Source of the DNA: Endomicrobiales bacterium
Lineage (GTDB): Bacteria > Elusimicrobiota > Endomicrobiia > Endomicrobiales > JAFGGC01
DNA length: 32,269 nt
Direction: 5' to 3'
Assembly (NCBI GenBank): GCA_016930715.1
Contig: JAFGGC010000043.1
Location: forward strand, 1-32,269
Made by a program: the position numbers and the translations under genes
Shown: one piece after another, positions 9,005 through 17,618 of the stretch
How positions within the stretch are numbered: the stretch's first letter is position 1
Layout of the letters: the number at the start of each line of letters is the position of its first letter
The notes under the pieces: model-generated
Told to the model about the DNA's origin: nothing
Database searches by the model: none
Seen by the model: only the letters and a program-made list of their open reading frames with translations

Positions 9005-10057
9005 ATGCTTGAGTTTTTACTCGCGGTTATTTTGTTAATGGTATTAGTGTTGCCGTTGACAGTCCATTTTATAGAAAGGAATCTTGAGGTTTATCTTTTT
9101 ATAATGGGGTTTTTCGCGGTTACTAGTTCGCATTTCTGCTGCGAAGGGGCGGGATGGTCTTTGCATTTAGTTGAAGAATCTCTTATTGAACCTCTTATGA
9201 TAACTGCAGCCGTGCTGCTTTTTGGATTTATGGTATATATGTTCCGGGAAAAGATTACGCGTTCCATAGTATGGATAGAACATAAGGTCGGATCTAAGGT
9301 GTTTTGTTTTTTTCTTGTCACGCTGCTCGGTATTTTCTCAAGTGTTATCACGGCCATAATATCGGCGATAATACTTGTTGAGGTCATAAACGCCCTGAAA
9401 TTCCCTAAGGAATTCGAGAAAAGGCTTGTCATTTTTGGGTGCTTTTCGATAGGATTAGGCGCTGCACTGACACCAATTGGCGAGCCGCTTTCGACTATTG
9501 CCGTGGCAAAGCTAAAAGGCGTGCCGTATCACGCTGATTTTTTCTTTCTTTTGAAGCATCTGGGCGTTTTCATTGTTCCTGGAGTATTGGGAATAGGGGT
9601 TTTGGCAGCCCTTCTTCAGCCGTCCGTCAAGGAGGGGAAAACCCTGGGACTTTCGGAAAATGAAAAGGAAACCATCAAAGATGTTTTTATGCGTGCGTTA
9701 AAAGTCTATGTTTTCATAATGGCCCTTATTTTTCTCGGGCACGGGTTCAAGCCGATAATAGACACCTATATAATAAAACTTCCGGGCCTGGTTTTATATT
9801 GGATAAATACCATATCTGCTGTCCTTGACAACGCGACGCTGGCTGCCGCCGAGATAAGCCCCGCGATGTCGTTAAACCAGATGCAGATGACCCTTATGGG
9901 CCTTTTAATTTCAGGAGGTATGCTCATTCCGGGCAACATTCCGAACATAATAGCGGCCGGAAAGCTTGGTATTACCAGCAAGGACTGGGCGAGGATAGGC
10001 CTTCCGTTCGGTTTTTCGCTAATGATGATATATTTCACGATATTTCTTTTTCTATAA
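9005..10057 (+). CDS. DUF1646 family membrane transporter (ion transporter superfamily)
   Basis: This 350-aa, very hydrophobic protein has roughly 9-11 membrane segments. ALTPIGEPLSTIAVAKLKG in the first half and SAVLDNATLAAAEI with GGMLIPGNIPNIIAAGKLG in the second resemble the paired re-entrant motifs of the NhaD/ArsB-like ion transporter superfamily. I recognise the protein as DUF1646, whose substrate is unknown. Its ATG immediately follows the stop of the upstream P-type ATPase with no gap, so translation is probably coupled and the two likely serve the same ion economy. The coding sequence is visibly more AT-rich than the housekeeping genes upstream, as is common for membrane proteins. 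Confidence 0.8.
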   Translation: MLEFLLAVILLMVLVLPLTVHFIERNLEVYLFIMGFFAVTSSHFCCEGAGWSLHLVEESLIEPLMITAAVLLFGFMVYMFREKITRSIVWIEHKVGSKVFCFFLVTLLGIFSSVITAIISAIILVEVINALKFPKEFEKRLVIFGCFSIGLGAALTPIGEPLSTIAVAKLKGVPYHADFFFLLKHLGVFIVPGVLGIGVLAALLQPSVKEGKTLGLSENEKETIKDVFMRALKVYVFIMALIFLGHGFKPIIDTYIIKLPGLVLYWINTISAVLDNATLAAAEISPAMSLNQMQMTLMGLLISGGMLIPGNIPNIIAAGKLGITSKDWARIGLPFGFSLMMIYFTIFLFL

Positions 10058-10073
10058 AAAGGAGAGGCGATAA

Positions 10074-11072
10074 ATGGACCAGCAAAAAAAGGAAAAATTC
10101 GAAAAAGGCACACTGATAACGTACAGGCAGGATATCAAGGTACTTGACGCCACAATCAGGGACGGCGGGCTGATAAACGGGCATAATTTCGAGGACGAAT
10201 TCGTGAAGGCCGTGTATAACGCCTGCCTTGCGGCCGGGGTTGACTACATAGAGCTTGGATACAAGGCGTCCAAGAAGATATTCGCGCCTTCGCAGCACGG
10301 GCCGTGGAAGTACTGCGATGAGGATTACATAAGGAAAGTGATAGGCGAGAAAAAGAATTCAATGAAACTATGCGCGATGGCCGACGCAGAAAGAACGGAT
10401 TATCATACTGACATACTCCCCAAAAAGGACAGCATCCTTGACTGCATAAGGGTGGCGACCTACATACACCAGATACCGACCGCGCTTGCAATGATAAATG
10501 ACGCTCATGACAAAGGTTATGAGGTCACGGTCAACCTTATGGCCGTGTCGGTCGTGACGCACAAGGATCTTTTTGAAGCAATAGAACTTTTTGCCAAGAG
10601 CCCGGTGGCGACCATATATCTGGTGGACAGTTTCGGGGCCTACTATCCCGAACAGGTACGCGAGCTCACTTCGGAGTTCAAGAGGATAGCTTCCGGAACC
10701 CGCAAGCTGATAGGCATACACACGCACAACAACCAGCAGCTTGCCTACGCGAACACCATCGAAGCGCTTGTTTCCGGAGCGTCCATGCTGGATGCCACGA
10801 TCAACGGAATGGGGAGGGGCGCCGGCAACTGCGCGCTCGAGATGCTGCTTGGTTTCCTCAAAAACCCCAAGTACGATATAAGGCCGGTTCTTGAATGTAT
10901 AGAAAAGCATTTCATTCCAATCAAGAATAAAATGGACTGGGGTTACAGCATACCTTACATGATAACCGGCCAGATGAACCAGCATCCAAGGTCGGCCATC
11001 AAGGTTATGGAAAGCGAGGCGCGCGACAAATTGCTCGCTTTTTACGACCAGATGAACGAGGAAGAATCATGA
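10074..11072 (+). CDS. DRE-TIM aldolase-like enzyme (HMGL / 4-hydroxy-2-oxovalerate aldolase superfamily)
   Basis: This 332-aa TIM barrel begins its core with VLDATIRDGG (residues 23-32), the DRE-TIM metallolyase signature. A divalent metal would be bound by the Asp and by the later GIHTHNN motif (214-220, His216 and His218). INGMGRGAGN is the conserved glycine-rich turn seen in 4-hydroxy-2-oxovalerate aldolases. The superfamily forms or breaks C-C bonds next to a carbonyl; the substrate here is unknown. There is no regulatory or DmpG communication domain. AAAGGAGAGG precedes ATG 10074. It lies 16 bp after the DUF1646 gene and 72 bp before the first radical SAM gene, and may supply a branched or ketoacid-derived substrate to that cluster. 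Confidence 0.8.
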   Translation: MDQQKKEKFEKGTLITYRQDIKVLDATIRDGGLINGHNFEDEFVKAVYNACLAAGVDYIELGYKASKKIFAPSQHGPWKYCDEDYIRKVIGEKKNSMKLCAMADAERTDYHTDILPKKDSILDCIRVATYIHQIPTALAMINDAHDKGYEVTVNLMAVSVVTHKDLFEAIELFAKSPVATIYLVDSFGAYYPEQVRELTSEFKRIASGTRKLIGIHTHNNQQLAYANTIEALVSGASMLDATINGMGRGAGNCALEMLLGFLKNPKYDIRPVLECIEKHFIPIKNKMDWGYSIPYMITGQMNQHPRSAIKVMESEARDKLLAFYDQMNEEES

Positions 11073-11144
11073 CATCCACCTGCGTTTTATCGGGGCAATG
11101 ATATGTAAATGCTGAATGATATCCGGACCGAGCATTTTTAAATA

Positions 11145-12632
11145 ATGAAATTAGCCCTTGTCTTCAATCCCTTCTCGTACAAAATTCACGAAGAGAATCT
11201 TAGAATAGTCCAGAAATATTTTGGAATGTTTCCTCCGTTAAGCCTCGCGTGGGTCGCAGCGATAGCAGAAAAAGCCGGGCATACCGTCAAGATTATAGAC
11301 GCAAGAACTCTCCGTCTTTCGAAAGAAGAAACCGTCGATCAGCTGAAGTCCTTCAAGCCGGACGTAATGGGTTTTATGATGACTACCTATATGTTTCCGG
11401 AAACCCTCGGCTGGATAAAACATCTGAAACGTGAAATAAACGTGCCGGTAGTCATTGGAGGGTATAATCTGCGTGTCTACCCCGTTGAGTCCGTGATGCA
11501 TGATGAAATAGACTTTGGCGTCGTAGAACAGGCATATCACACGGTTCCAGCGCTACTGAGAGAGCTTGAGGGTTCAAGAAATTATGAAAACGTTCCCGGA
11601 CTCGTTTACAAAAAAGCCGGAGAGATTAAGGTCACGCCGCACCCCCAAAAGATAGATTTCAACCTGTTTCCTTTCCCGGCAAGGCATCTTCTTCCCAACG
11701 ACCTTTACGCTGAGTTTCCCACCGAACGCAAGAATTTTTCCGTGATGGTGACAAGTCTCGGGTGTCCGTTTAAGTGCAGTTTCTGCGAGGCCGGCGGTAC
11801 GCCATATTCGCCGAGGGATCCAAAGCTCGTTGTTGACGAGATGGAGGAGTGTTATCACAAATACGGCATCAGGGAAATAGACATTTTCGATTACAATTTC
11901 ACGGTTGACAAGAAACGTACTTTTGAGATCTGCCGCGAAATAAAAAAGAGAAACCTTGATATCCTTTGGGCGTGCCGTTCAAGGGTAGACGTCGGCCTGG
12001 ATCTGCTGTATGAAATGAAAGAGGCCGGATGCGGAAGGATATATTACGGGATCGAGTCCGGATGCCAGGAAATCCTGGACAGGGTGCATAAGGAAGTCAC
12101 GCTTGACCAGATAAAAGAGGCTGTTAAAAACACGAAAAAGGCTGGGATACGCACGCTTGGATTTTTTATCATAGGTTCTCCAGATGAGACGAAAATAACG
12201 GTAAAACAAACGCTGAAATTCGCCAAATCGCTTGATTTGGACTATGTCCAGTTCTCGAAATGCCTGGCTAAGCCGTTGACGCCTCTTTGGAAGCAGATGG
12301 TAAAAAACACCGGCAGAGACTACTGGAAAGATTGGATACTGGGCGAGGCAAAGGACGAGCCTCTTCCGCGGGCGTGGACAAATCTTACCAATGAGGAAAT
12401 TGACGACCTCACAAAAGATGCTTATATCAGCTTCCACGCGAGGCTGCCGTTTCTGTTTCGTTCCGCGCTGAAAGTGAGGTCCTTTCATGAGTTTAAGAAA
12501 AAGTTTATGGGTTTCTGGGAAATGATATTCTCACAGGAAAGCATTTCACAGAGAGACGAAAAGTTTCAGGCATACCACGGAGACGCGAAACGCCTGGCTT
12601 TTTACAGAAAAATTGCCAAATTCAAGGCATGA
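11145..12632 (+). CDS. Cobalamin-binding radical SAM protein (first of two)
   Basis: This 495-aa protein has an N-terminal B12-binding Rossmann domain (about residues 1-150, including VKIIDARTL and VVIGGYNLRVYP). A radical SAM domain follows with the 4Fe-4S motif Cys207-x3-Cys211-x2-Cys214 (LGCPFKCSFC) and the GIESG strand about 100 residues later. The C-terminal part, from about residue 390, is helical and basic. Class B B12-radical SAM enzymes often methylate unactivated carbon or phosphorus, or rearrange rings; the exact reaction cannot be deduced. The B12-binding DxHxxG motif is not evident, as in many members of this class. ATG 11145 has no strong ribosome binding site. A second, divergent member lies 63 bp downstream. 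Confidence 0.88.
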   Translation: MKLALVFNPFSYKIHEENLRIVQKYFGMFPPLSLAWVAAIAEKAGHTVKIIDARTLRLSKEETVDQLKSFKPDVMGFMMTTYMFPETLGWIKHLKREINVPVVIGGYNLRVYPVESVMHDEIDFGVVEQAYHTVPALLRELEGSRNYENVPGLVYKKAGEIKVTPHPQKIDFNLFPFPARHLLPNDLYAEFPTERKNFSVMVTSLGCPFKCSFCEAGGTPYSPRDPKLVVDEMEECYHKYGIREIDIFDYNFTVDKKRTFEICREIKKRNLDILWACRSRVDVGLDLLYEMKEAGCGRIYYGIESGCQEILDRVHKEVTLDQIKEAVKNTKKAGIRTLGFFIIGSPDETKITVKQTLKFAKSLDLDYVQFSKCLAKPLTPLWKQMVKNTGRDYWKDWILGEAKDEPLPRAWTNLTNEEIDDLTKDAYISFHARLPFLFRSALKVRSFHEFKKKFMGFWEMIFSQESISQRDEKFQAYHGDAKRLAFYRKIAKFKA

Positions 12633-12695
12633 AAAATCAGATTTGCAAGCCAACGGGCTGCTAAGTGGCGAAAAACACGAAATAGCGCGGCGATA

Positions 12696-14213
12696 ATGAA
12701 AATTACTTTTGTTCATCAGGGAAAAGAGAATCTGGGCATTGAAGCCCTTTCCTCGTTCTTAAAGCAGGAGGGCCATGAAGTGAGCCTTGTGCTTGATTTA
12801 GGTCTGTTCGGGCCCACTGACAATATATTTTATTCTCCCTTTTTGGAGAGCGTATTTTCCTTCCGGGGCAATCTGTTGGCAAAAATAGAGAAAACAAAGC
12901 CGGATGTAGTCGGATTCTCGGTATACACGGGCACGTATCCGTGGGCGCTTTCCGTCGCGGACATGATAAAAAAAAGGACCAAAATCCCGACGCTTTTTGG
13001 TGGTATCCACGCGACATTGACGCCTGAAACGGTAATTCAAAGGCCCGAGGTGGATTTCCTGATTGAAGGCGAGGGGGAGTATCCTCTTGGCGCCCTCATG
13101 AGCGCGATCCGGGGAGGGGAGGATTTCGGGCATATAGAAGGCCTCTGGTACAAAAAGCAGGGAAGAATAATCAGGAACAAGAGCCGCGAGGCGGTCAATG
13201 ATATCAACGATCTTCCGATTATGGATAAACAGATATTCGAGCGTTACGCTGACAATGTAAATGATTATATTGTTTTAACGAACAGGGGATGCAGGTGCAG
13301 TTGCACGTACTGCTGCGAATTCTTCATGAACAATAAATACAGGGATTACCGCCGCAGGCGAAAAGTGGATTCCGTGATGGAAGAGCTGAAAACCATGAAC
13401 GCGCGCTACGGTTTTAAGGCCGTTCGTTTCACTGATTCAATATTTTTCGAAGACAAGGAGTGGCTTAGAGAGTTTCTTGAAAGATACAGGAAGGAAATCG
13501 GAGTGCCTTTCAGGTGTTTCGGGCACGTGTACTTCTTTGACGACGAAGTCGCCAGGCTTCTCAAGGAAGCTGGCTGTTATTCGATAGAGTTCGGCCTGCA
13601 GACGCTAAATGAGCGGATACGCACGAAGACATTGCGGTGCCTGGGAAGCAACGAACATGTCGACAGGGCGTTCCGTTTATGCGAACAGCACGGGATAAAG
13701 TACGATATTGACCACATGTTCGGATTACCGGGAGAGAGCGAAGGAGACCATAAAAAAGCGGCCGAATACTATATCGGATTGAAAAACCTCAACAGAATAA
13801 AATGCCACAATTTGACCTATTTTCCCAAGCTCCAGATTATCAATGCAGCCAAGGAAGCCGCCATGCTTACCGATGAAGACATTGCGGACATAGAGAACGG
13901 TAAAGTGGGGAATTTCGTGAACATAGAGTACATCAAGGACAAGAGAATTGCAAGGATCAACAGGGGTTACAAGAATTTGTTCAAGTTATTGCCTCTTCTG
14001 CCGAAATGGATGATCAGGCCGATTCTTAAAGGCCGTATGATGAATTTGATGGCTTTGCTGCCTTCGGTTTTTGTAATGGCAGGGCAACTGGCAATCGCCT
14101 TGGTTGAAAGGGATTTCAGGTTTCTGGTTTACTTGAAACTCTACCCGAAATGGGTTCTAAGGTCAATTTATGACGCAAAAAATACCGCAGGTTCTGCGCG
14201 AAAAGTCATTTAA
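12696..14213 (+). CDS. Cobalamin-binding radical SAM protein (second of two)
   Basis: This 505-aa protein has the same two-domain layout as its upstream neighbour. The N-terminal B12-binding fold (about residues 1-145) includes KPDVVGFSVYTGTYPWAL and PTLFGGIHATLTPE. The radical SAM domain has Cys199-x3-Cys203-x2-Cys206 with extra cysteines at 201 and 207 (GCRCSCTYCC). FGLQTLNERIRTKTL and HMFGLPGES are typical later strands. Near the C-terminus a hydrophobic stretch (about residues 447-470) suggests membrane association, which fits a lipid or lipid-linked substrate. The protein differs clearly from its neighbour, so this is not a recent duplication. The flippase-like gene begins 3 bp after its stop. 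The substrate is unknown. Confidence 0.87.
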   Translation: MKITFVHQGKENLGIEALSSFLKQEGHEVSLVLDLGLFGPTDNIFYSPFLESVFSFRGNLLAKIEKTKPDVVGFSVYTGTYPWALSVADMIKKRTKIPTLFGGIHATLTPETVIQRPEVDFLIEGEGEYPLGALMSAIRGGEDFGHIEGLWYKKQGRIIRNKSREAVNDINDLPIMDKQIFERYADNVNDYIVLTNRGCRCSCTYCCEFFMNNKYRDYRRRRKVDSVMEELKTMNARYGFKAVRFTDSIFFEDKEWLREFLERYRKEIGVPFRCFGHVYFFDDEVARLLKEAGCYSIEFGLQTLNERIRTKTLRCLGSNEHVDRAFRLCEQHGIKYDIDHMFGLPGESEGDHKKAAEYYIGLKNLNRIKCHNLTYFPKLQIINAAKEAAMLTDEDIADIENGKVGNFVNIEYIKDKRIARINRGYKNLFKLLPLLPKWMIRPILKGRMMNLMALLPSVFVMAGQLAIALVERDFRFLVYLKLYPKWVLRSIYDAKNTAGSARKVI

Positions 14214-14216
14214 AAT

Positions 14217-15161
14217 ATGATTAAAAGCATCGTTACATTGCTGATTACGCTGGCAATATTTACGGTCATAGTACTGAACGTGGAATTATCAAAGACCCTG
14301 CAGGTATTCTCTCGCGTGAACTTGCAGGTTGTGTTGTTGATGGTTTTTGTGTCGTTAACCGCCAATCTTATCATAGCGCCTCTGCAGACGAAATACGTTT
14401 TAAAAACACTTAACGCTGATTTCAGTTTTTACGATTCCTTTCTTTACAGAATAGGATGCCTTCCCGCGAAAAAAATCCTTCCGTTCAATTTGGGGGAAGT
14501 AGCAAGGATAGTTTACCTGAAAAGAGCGCACGATATCGGCATTTTCAAGGGCACTGCCGTTGTGCTGTTGCAGTATTTCCATACTATTTTGGCGCTGTTT
14601 CTGTTTGTAGTTTACGGAGCGGTATCGCAAGCGCTGGAGCCGTTGCAATGGCGCTGGATATTTCTGTCTGTTGTGTTCACGCTTGTAATTGTGCCGGTGC
14701 TAATGGCCATAAAGCAAAAAAGAGTAATGCTTGGATTCTTGCCTGAAAAAGCAAGGCAAAAACTGTTCGGCAACGGGTGTGAGTATGGATTGAACGGATA
14801 TGGCATAGCATCTGCCATAATGATATCGATATTGCTGCAGATGCTTTTACTGATGAACTATTTCTTGGCGTTTGCCGCGGCGGGTATATACGTCCCGGCG
14901 AGCGTTATGGTAAAGGCAGGGGTAATGACAATGATAGTCTCCGCAATACCCGTTACCATAGGAGGCGCGGGGTCGCGGGAAGCCGCCATCCTTCTGTTAT
15001 TTTCGAAATACGCGACGATTGAAAACCTGCTTGTATCCGGCTTCCTTGTCACTCTTACGAACACGGCCGTGCCCATCATAGCCGGACTGGTGGTGATGAG
15101 GGGATATCTGAAGCGGTTCATATATCCCGATTCGGAGAACGTTAGTGCGACAAATCAGTAA
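14217..15161 (+). CDS. Flippase-like / lysylphosphatidylglycerol synthase TM-region family membrane protein
   Basis: This 314-aa integral membrane protein of about 8 helices matches the LPG_synthase_TM (UPF0104/AglD-like) family. GEVARIVYLKR (about residues 92-102) and the IPVTIGGAGSREAAIL loop (about 244-259) are characteristic. The family includes the membrane half of MprF and proteins thought to flip or help transfer lipid-linked sugars. No lysyl-transferase domain is attached. It starts 3 bp after the radical SAM gene and overlaps the following glycosyltransferase by 17 bp, so it is part of a tightly packed set. The ribosome binding site is weak, which fits coupling to upstream translation. 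Confidence 0.8.
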   Translation: MIKSIVTLLITLAIFTVIVLNVELSKTLQVFSRVNLQVVLLMVFVSLTANLIIAPLQTKYVLKTLNADFSFYDSFLYRIGCLPAKKILPFNLGEVARIVYLKRAHDIGIFKGTAVVLLQYFHTILALFLFVVYGAVSQALEPLQWRWIFLSVVFTLVIVPVLMAIKQKRVMLGFLPEKARQKLFGNGCEYGLNGYGIASAIMISILLQMLLLMNYFLAFAAAGIYVPASVMVKAGVMTMIVSAIPVTIGGAGSREAAILLLFSKYATIENLLVSGFLVTLTNTAVPIIAGLVVMRGYLKRFIYPDSENVSATNQ

Positions 15162-16794
15162 ATACTTTCCCTTTATCTTCATAGCTCTTTGGGCGCTGTT
15201 TTACGCGGTCAACAACTACGTCTGGCTGAAGTACTCGCTTGATTATCCCGACAAAGAGGAATTGACTACGAAATATTATCATTTGGCAACAACCTATAAG
15301 CCGATTGACAGTTTCGGCGAAATGACACATCAACTACTGATCAAAAACATGGAACCGCTGTATTATATCTCGGCGGTCGCTGTTTCAAATCTGTTAGGGG
15401 TCAGTTATCGCGTGCACGTGATGTCAAACCTGATGTATTTCATTCTGCTCCTGGTTGCAGTTTATCTTTTATGCAAGAAACTGATTGGCCGGGAAGGCGG
15501 ACTTATCGCGGTATCCCTGGTATCGCTGTATCCCGGCACATATTGCTTTTCAAGGTATTTCTTCCAGGAGTTCGCGGTCGCTCCGTTTGTGGCACTTACA
15601 GTATGGCTGCTTCTAAAGACAGAACATTTCGGGAACAGGCGTTATTCATTAGTATTTGGAGCGGTTTTGGCTGTCGGGATGCTTTTCAAGAGAACTCTTT
15701 TTTTGTTTGTCATCGGACCCGTTTTATACGTGATTGCTGAGTCTTTGTATGTTTCGTTTAAGGACAAGGATGAATTCAGGAAACGGATGCTTAACGTTGT
15801 TCTTTCGATGCTTGTCTGCGTTTTGTTTTGCGGCTACAGGTATTTCGACCCCTATGTCATTGATAACACTTTTACGCAGTTCGTATCTTTATCGCAGGGA
15901 TTCCAGCCTTTTGCCTATTTTAATATCCTGCTGAAGTACGGTTTGCTTTCAATGTATTTTTGCGCGTTTATCGTGGCGTTCACGTGGATTTATATCCTGG
16001 GACGGATTGAGTTACGCGGCAAAGTAATGCTGCTTTTGATGTTTATGGTGCCTTTTAGTGTCCTTTCGGTGATGCTTCACGTAAAAATGCATCGCCACAT
16101 AGTGCCGCTTCTTCCCGCGGTAGCTATAATAACCTCCATATTCATTAGATCAATGCCCAATAAATATGTAAAGACGACGATTATGGCAATACTGGCATTA
16201 TTTGGTCTCGTTCAGTATTATAACGTATCATTCGATGCGAAAGTAGGGCCAAGAATCTTGAGGCTTGAAAAGGGCTATAACCCCGCGCAGGAAGACGTAT
16301 ATGGCAAGACGCTTGAATTGCTTGACGGTAAAGTGGATCTGCGCGGTAAACCAAAGGTACTTTTTCTTGTCGAAGACAGATACTGGCAGTCCGTATATTC
16401 CGTTTTTGTATGGAAGACGCTGGAGTGGTTGAAGGATATGCCTTTTGAGCCCATGATAATGTCCGTGCGGCATATGAAACCAGAAAATGTCGGCAATTTT
16501 GCCTCCTATAGTAATGTCGCGGACGTTATGTTATACTTCAGCAAGTCGCCGGTGGTCAGCAAAAATGATTTAGCCGGTTATATTGACACTATGGTCAAAG
16601 AAAGTGTTGCCTGGAGAAACTACCATGATGCCCGAGAGACAAATTATCAAGAAAGTGCCGTTAGACAAGTAAAGGCGGATTTCATGGCCCATGTTTCAAA
16701 ATTCAAGTATAAAGGCGGATACCCGGTCGCGCCGGAAGAAAAGCCTGAGGAAAAGACATATTTGCATGTCTTTGATAAACGTTTCAAAAAATGA
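15145..16794 (+). CDS. GT39-like polytopic membrane glycosyltransferase
   Basis: This 549-aa membrane protein has roughly 10-11 transmembrane helices followed by a soluble C-terminal domain of about 170 residues (from about residue 375). The first periplasmic loop carries the acidic DYPDKEE stretch, where GT39/ArnT/PMT-type GT-C enzymes keep a catalytic acidic residue. RYFFQEFAVAPFVALTVWLLL and FKRTLFLFVIGP also fit this fold. Such enzymes take a sugar from a polyprenyl-phosphate donor on the outer face of the inner membrane. The start is GTG at 15145, with GGAG about 8 bases upstream inside the preceding gene. The 17-bp overlap points to cotranslation with the flippase-like protein. The acceptor is unknown. 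Confidence 0.72.
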   Translation: MRQISKYFPFIFIALWALFYAVNNYVWLKYSLDYPDKEELTTKYYHLATTYKPIDSFGEMTHQLLIKNMEPLYYISAVAVSNLLGVSYRVHVMSNLMYFILLLVAVYLLCKKLIGREGGLIAVSLVSLYPGTYCFSRYFFQEFAVAPFVALTVWLLLKTEHFGNRRYSLVFGAVLAVGMLFKRTLFLFVIGPVLYVIAESLYVSFKDKDEFRKRMLNVVLSMLVCVLFCGYRYFDPYVIDNTFTQFVSLSQGFQPFAYFNILLKYGLLSMYFCAFIVAFTWIYILGRIELRGKVMLLLMFMVPFSVLSVMLHVKMHRHIVPLLPAVAIITSIFIRSMPNKYVKTTIMAILALFGLVQYYNVSFDAKVGPRILRLEKGYNPAQEDVYGKTLELLDGKVDLRGKPKVLFLVEDRYWQSVYSVFVWKTLEWLKDMPFEPMIMSVRHMKPENVGNFASYSNVADVMLYFSKSPVVSKNDLAGYIDTMVKESVAWRNYHDARETNYQESAVRQVKADFMAHVSKFKYKGGYPVAPEEKPEEKTYLHVFDKRFKK

Positions 16795-16827
16795 TGGTTT
16801 CAGGCGCCAGAAAGGATATAGACAAAA

Positions 16828-17331
16828 ATGCACGAAGACAGTTCCGTAAAAGCTCTTGTCGTTCAGCTCTCGAGCCTTGTCACTTATCTTGAAAAGATAA
16901 GCACAGGAAAATACACGGCGAAGGACCTTGAGATGCTGGATTCGGTAAACGGCGTCCTAAAGGACTGTATCGTCCTTCAAAAAGGCGCCAAGCTCGAAAA
17001 ACTTAAAAAAGACACCCTCTTTGCCGCCGAAAAGTACCTTTCGGGGGTCGACTACAATAAACTCGAGATTTTTCTGAACGGCATAAGGCCGTCTTTTGTG
17101 GTGTCTCAGCAGAGAGTATCGAGGGCCATGGGCCAGATGGCGAAGGACGGCGGCATAGATCCCGTATCGGTCAAGGATAACATTTTCGCCATATTCGAAA
17201 CGACGCAGAACAAGCTCAGCGATGACGGTTCGAACGAGGCGCAGATACAGGATTTGACGCTGATCAGCGCCGAAGCCGTATGCGAAGTCGTAAGGCGCGT
17301 CGTGGCCCAGGAGTACGCCAAGCTTAAATGA
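16828..17331 (+). CDS. Hypothetical protein, helical, soluble
   Basis: I do not recognise this 167-aa protein. It has no signal peptide or membrane segment. It is predominantly helical by composition, Lys/Glu-rich in the middle (residues ~50-70), and has a VVSQQRVSRAMGQMAKDGG segment about two-thirds along. It is not an ANTAR domain, although it lies directly upstream of the putative ANTAR-controlled leader. Codon usage resembles its neighbours and AGAAAGGAT lies upstream of ATG 16828, so it is probably a real gene. It follows the glycosyltransferase by 33 bp and could be the last gene of that run. The next promoter starts about 57 bp after its stop. Confidence 0.7.
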   Translation: MHEDSSVKALVVQLSSLVTYLEKISTGKYTAKDLEMLDSVNGVLKDCIVLQKGAKLEKLKKDTLFAAEKYLSGVDYNKLEIFLNGIRPSFVVSQQRVSRAMGQMAKDGGIDPVSVKDNIFAIFETTQNKLSDDGSNEAQIQDLTLISAEAVCEVVRRVVAQEYAKLK

Positions 17332-17387
17332 CGGCGTTCGCGGTGTTTGAGTATCGACCGGATTCAATGCGCGGTATCCATCCGGAC

Positions 17388-17416
17388 TTGACAATAGTTA
17401 TTGCTTGTGCTATACT
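17388..17416 (+). promoter_or_regulatory. Sigma70-type promoter of the nitrogen operon
   Basis: The -35 box TTGACA (17388-17393) is a perfect consensus match. The spacer is exactly 17 nt and the -10 box is TATACT (17411-17416). Transcription should start near 17423, leaving a leader of about 320 nt before the barrel-protein gene at 17747. Because the promoter looks strong and unregulated, control is more likely to act on the terminators in the leader. Confidence 0.85.
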
Positions 17417-17426
17417 AACGCTGTAA

Positions 17427-17440
17427 GGACAAAGATGTCC
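17427..17440 (+). promoter_or_regulatory. ANTAR-type hexaloop hairpin A
   Basis: GGAC (17427-17430) pairs with GTCC (17437-17440) around the six-base loop AAAGAT, which has A at position 1 and G at position 4. These two loop bases are the known recognition determinants of ANTAR antitermination proteins (EutV, NasR). The stem is only 4 bp. Its 3' arm is also the start of terminator A, so the two structures exclude each other. Confidence 0.65.
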
Positions 17441-17471
17441 CCGGAATCATGGATGATTGCGGGGATTTTTT
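17437..17471 (+). terminator. Intrinsic terminator A in the nitrogen-operon leader
   Basis: GTCCCCGGAATCAT (17437-17450) pairs with ATGATTGCGGGGAT (17453-17466), with one G-G mismatch and one G-T wobble. A run of T interrupted by a single A follows (17466-17475). It lies only about 15 nt after the expected transcription start, so it is an attenuator rather than the end of a gene. It shares GTCC with hexaloop hairpin A. Confidence 0.8.
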
Positions 17472-17534
17472 ATTTGGCAGAATGGATTGCATCAAACGGC
17501 ATTTTCGGCGTTGACGCTGAGGGAAGGCCGCAAA

Positions 17535-17553
17535 AAAGACGACGAAAGTCTTT
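17535..17553 (+). other. Small hairpin in the leader between terminators A and B
   Basis: AAAGAC (17535-17540) pairs with GTCTTT (17548-17553) around GACGAAA; a GAC-GAAA-GTC tetraloop form is an alternative. The loop does not fit the A1/G4 hexaloop rule, so I do not count it as an ANTAR site. A run of six T (17590-17595) lies downstream without a strong stem directly before it. Nothing else in 17472-17600 is supported. Confidence 0.3.
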
Positions 17554-17600
17554 GGTTCCGTGAGAAAACTGGTCAGCGGGATTGAAGGCTTTTTTGTTTG

Positions 17601-17618
17601 AAGGACACAGAGGTCCTT
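17601..17618 (+). promoter_or_regulatory. ANTAR-type hexaloop hairpin B (antiterminator)
   Basis: AAGGAC (17601-17606) pairs perfectly with GTCCTT (17613-17618) around the hexaloop ACAGAG, again with A1 and G4. It is the most stable of the three hexaloops. Its 3' arm lies wholly within the 5' arm of terminator B, so stabilising it with a bound ANTAR protein would prevent termination. Confidence 0.75.

Noticed and set aside
17474-17491. TTGGCAG...TTGCA, resembling a sigma54 -24/-12 promoter, attractive next to amt-glnK
   Set aside because: The GG and GC elements are separated by 11 bases, not the strict 10, and the site lies inside the leader between two terminators. The sigma70 promoter at 17388 fits much better.
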